Source of the DNA: Tetranychus cinnabarinus
Taxonomy: Eukaryota > Arthropoda > Arachnida > Trombidiformes > Tetranychidae
NCBI GenBank assembly: GCA_022266195.1
Contig: WHVY01000003.1
Location: 3,224,001-3,288,000 of the forward strand
Length of the DNA: 64,000 bases
Reading direction: 5' to 3'
The notes beneath the pieces are model-generated. The model made no database searches. It was given only the letters and a program-made list of their open reading frames with translations, and was not told where the DNA came from. A program made the translations under genes and the position numbers. The stretch's first letter is position 1, and every line of letters starts with the position of its first letter. Below, one piece after another: positions 62,444 through 64,000 of the stretch.

Positions 62444-64000
62444 ATGAATAAACCAGAAACCAATACTCATGGGCCTTTGATGCTGTAAGTAAAATTATTG
62501 TTTTGTTTAATCTTATTTTTGCTGATCAAATTTGTATTTTTTTATGATCATAAAGCAAATATTTTGTCCTGAATGATGTCTATATTTTTGAAATTTGTAT
62601 CTTTCTTACAGTATCACTGGACCCGATAAGTTTTATATTCACCCAATAGGCAACGAAAATGAACTTTTAGTGGTAGACAGAGTCTCGCATACTATTGGGC
62701 TTGAAACCAATACCGGCCAACTTGCCGTTGAAGGAATGTTCGGCCGTCAAATCCAAGGTATTCTTGGAATCATCAATCTTCTTGCTGGTCCTTATCTTGT
62801 CGTTGTCACTCGTTCCACTAAAATTGGGCAGATATGTAATCAACCCGTGTATAGGGTTGAAGAGACTGATGTTATTTCTTACACTCGTAATACACTTCAC
62901 CTTACTGAAGAGCAAGTTAATTATAATAATTCTTATCTGACAATGGTTAAAACTGTCCTTCGAACACCATATTTTTATTTCTCGTACTCTTACGATCTCA
63001 CTCATTCATTACAACGTTTATACAATTTTGGACCCGATTTCATCAAAGCCTCTCTATTTGAAAGAGTATGTCAATTAAAATTTTGTTTAAAATTGTTCAG
63101 GATTAATCATTTCCTTTCATTCTCCGTTTCCTAGGCGGAACATAGATTCTTATGGAATCATCATTTGATGAAGCCTCTCCTCAATCAACCCGAACTGTCG
63201 AAATATTGGTTACCTTTAATGCATGGATGTAAGTTGGCTTGATCTTATTGCATCTCAATTATTAATTCTGAGCTAATCGTATTATTCAGAAGCTTAATTA
63301 ACTTAGTTATTCACTTAACTCTTTAAAAGCTTGTAAGGATTTTATGTAAAACTTGTTTTATTTTTATTTTGGCATTTATCATGACTTTTTTTAGTTTTCA
63401 CTTTCCTTTCTAAGCCTTTATCCAGCAAATGATAATCTAACTTCTCTTTATTTATCTTCTTTACAGTCATAAATATCAGTTCAGTTGTTCTTAATAGAAA
63501 GGTCTTCCATTGGATCATAATTTCACGAAGAAGTAATACTCGAGCTGGTACTCGACTTTTTTATCGTGGGGCTGATCTTCAAGGAAATGTCGCTAATTTT
63601 GTTGAAACCGAACAGATAGTTGAATTTGAAAACAATCGGGGAAGTTATGTTCAAATTCGTGGATCAATACCACTGATATGGCAACAATACCCAAATCTTC
63701 GATACAAACCAACACCTGTTCTTATTTCTAACCAAATGCAACAAGAGGTCATCTCGAAACATATTGAAAGTCTTCTTCCAATGTATGGTAAAACTGTTTT
63801 AGTCAATTTGATTGATCTTAAAGGGGGAGAACTTGGATTGGAAAATAATTTAAGACATGCTGTTGAAAATTTAGCAAACCCTATGGTTCGCTATGAGCAT
63901 TTTGAGTTTCACCGAGAATGCGGTAAAATGCGATGGGATCGTCTTAATATTCTTATGGAAAGATTATCCCAAGAGCAGAAGGAATTCGGATATTTTCTTA
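62444..64000 (+). CDS. SACM1L: SAC1 phosphoinositide phosphatase, 5' part
   Basis: Exons: 62444-62484, 62612-63065, 63135-63228, 63467 to the window edge; about 374 residues visible against 587 in human SAC1. The ER/Golgi membrane enzyme dephosphorylates PI4P (also PI3P), keeping PI4P low at the ER. Seen: a short N-terminus (MNKPETNTHGPLM), FYIHPIG, the SAC-N block (SHTIGLE, GQLAVEGMFGRQIQGILGII), PYFYFSYSYDLTHSLQR, then SRRSNTRAGTRLFYRGAD, NFVETEQIVEF, RGSIPLIWQQYPNLRYKP and MRWDRLNILM. These follow SAC1 closely in order. The CX5R catalytic motif (around Cys389 in human) should begin about 20-25 codons beyond the window, so catalytic competence cannot be judged here, nor can the C-terminal transmembrane pair. 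The gene is complete at the 5' side; the start is the first Met, spliced in correct phase. Confidence 0.92.

Noticed and set aside
1..64000. tRNA, rRNA, CRISPR, bacterial or viral genes
   Set aside because: I scanned for cloverleaf arms, rRNA-like blocks, regular spacer arrays and viral or retroelement protein motifs and saw none. Small RNAs could still be missed without a covariance-model search.

Overview
This is AT-rich nuclear DNA from an intron-containing animal. All introns I could define are GT-AG, there are no bacterial-style operons, and the genes are metazoan (norpA-type phospholipase C-beta, NRF-6-like membrane acyltransferase, SAC1 phosphatase, two SSU-processome WD40 proteins). 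The norpA-like eye PLC, the NRF-6-like protein and an invertebrate-looking secreted 12-cysteine family point to an arthropod. The composition (roughly two-thirds A+T by eye, many TCATCATT-type simple tracts, several introns under 100 bp) makes a mite, perhaps a spider mite, my best guess; that is inference, not proof.

Layout. 1-14039: no recognisable gene, but a fold-back repeat (8043-9297) and a small GC-richer patch with ETS-like motifs (about 5140-5262). 14040-16031 (+): intronless UTP4/cirhin. 16032-18822: simple-sequence spacer. 18823-40966 (+): an eight-exon norpA/PLCB4-type phospholipase C-beta (1082 aa) with introns up to 5.6 kb. 40967-43619: spacer. 43620-54262: a cluster of three paralogous secreted 12-cysteine proteins (A and B on +, C on -) enclosing a Ser/Thr-rich, mucin-like secreted protein on the minus strand. 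55504-58679 (+): 12-exon NRF-6-like acyltransferase, convergent with UTP13/TBL3 (58940-61516, -). 62444-64000 (+): 5' part of SAC1 phosphoinositide phosphatase, cut by the window edge, head-to-head with UTP13 across a 927-bp presumptive bidirectional promoter that carries a DRE motif and two diverged direct repeats with RFX/X-box-like palindromes.

Functionally, UTP4 and UTP13 are both parts of the small-subunit processome (pre-18S rRNA maturation). The PLC and SAC1 both act on phosphoinositides (PIP2 hydrolysis, PI4P removal). The 43.6-54.3 kb cluster is the least understood part of the window: a lineage-specific secreted family with strictly conserved exon architecture and an unrelated mucin-like secreted gene embedded in it.
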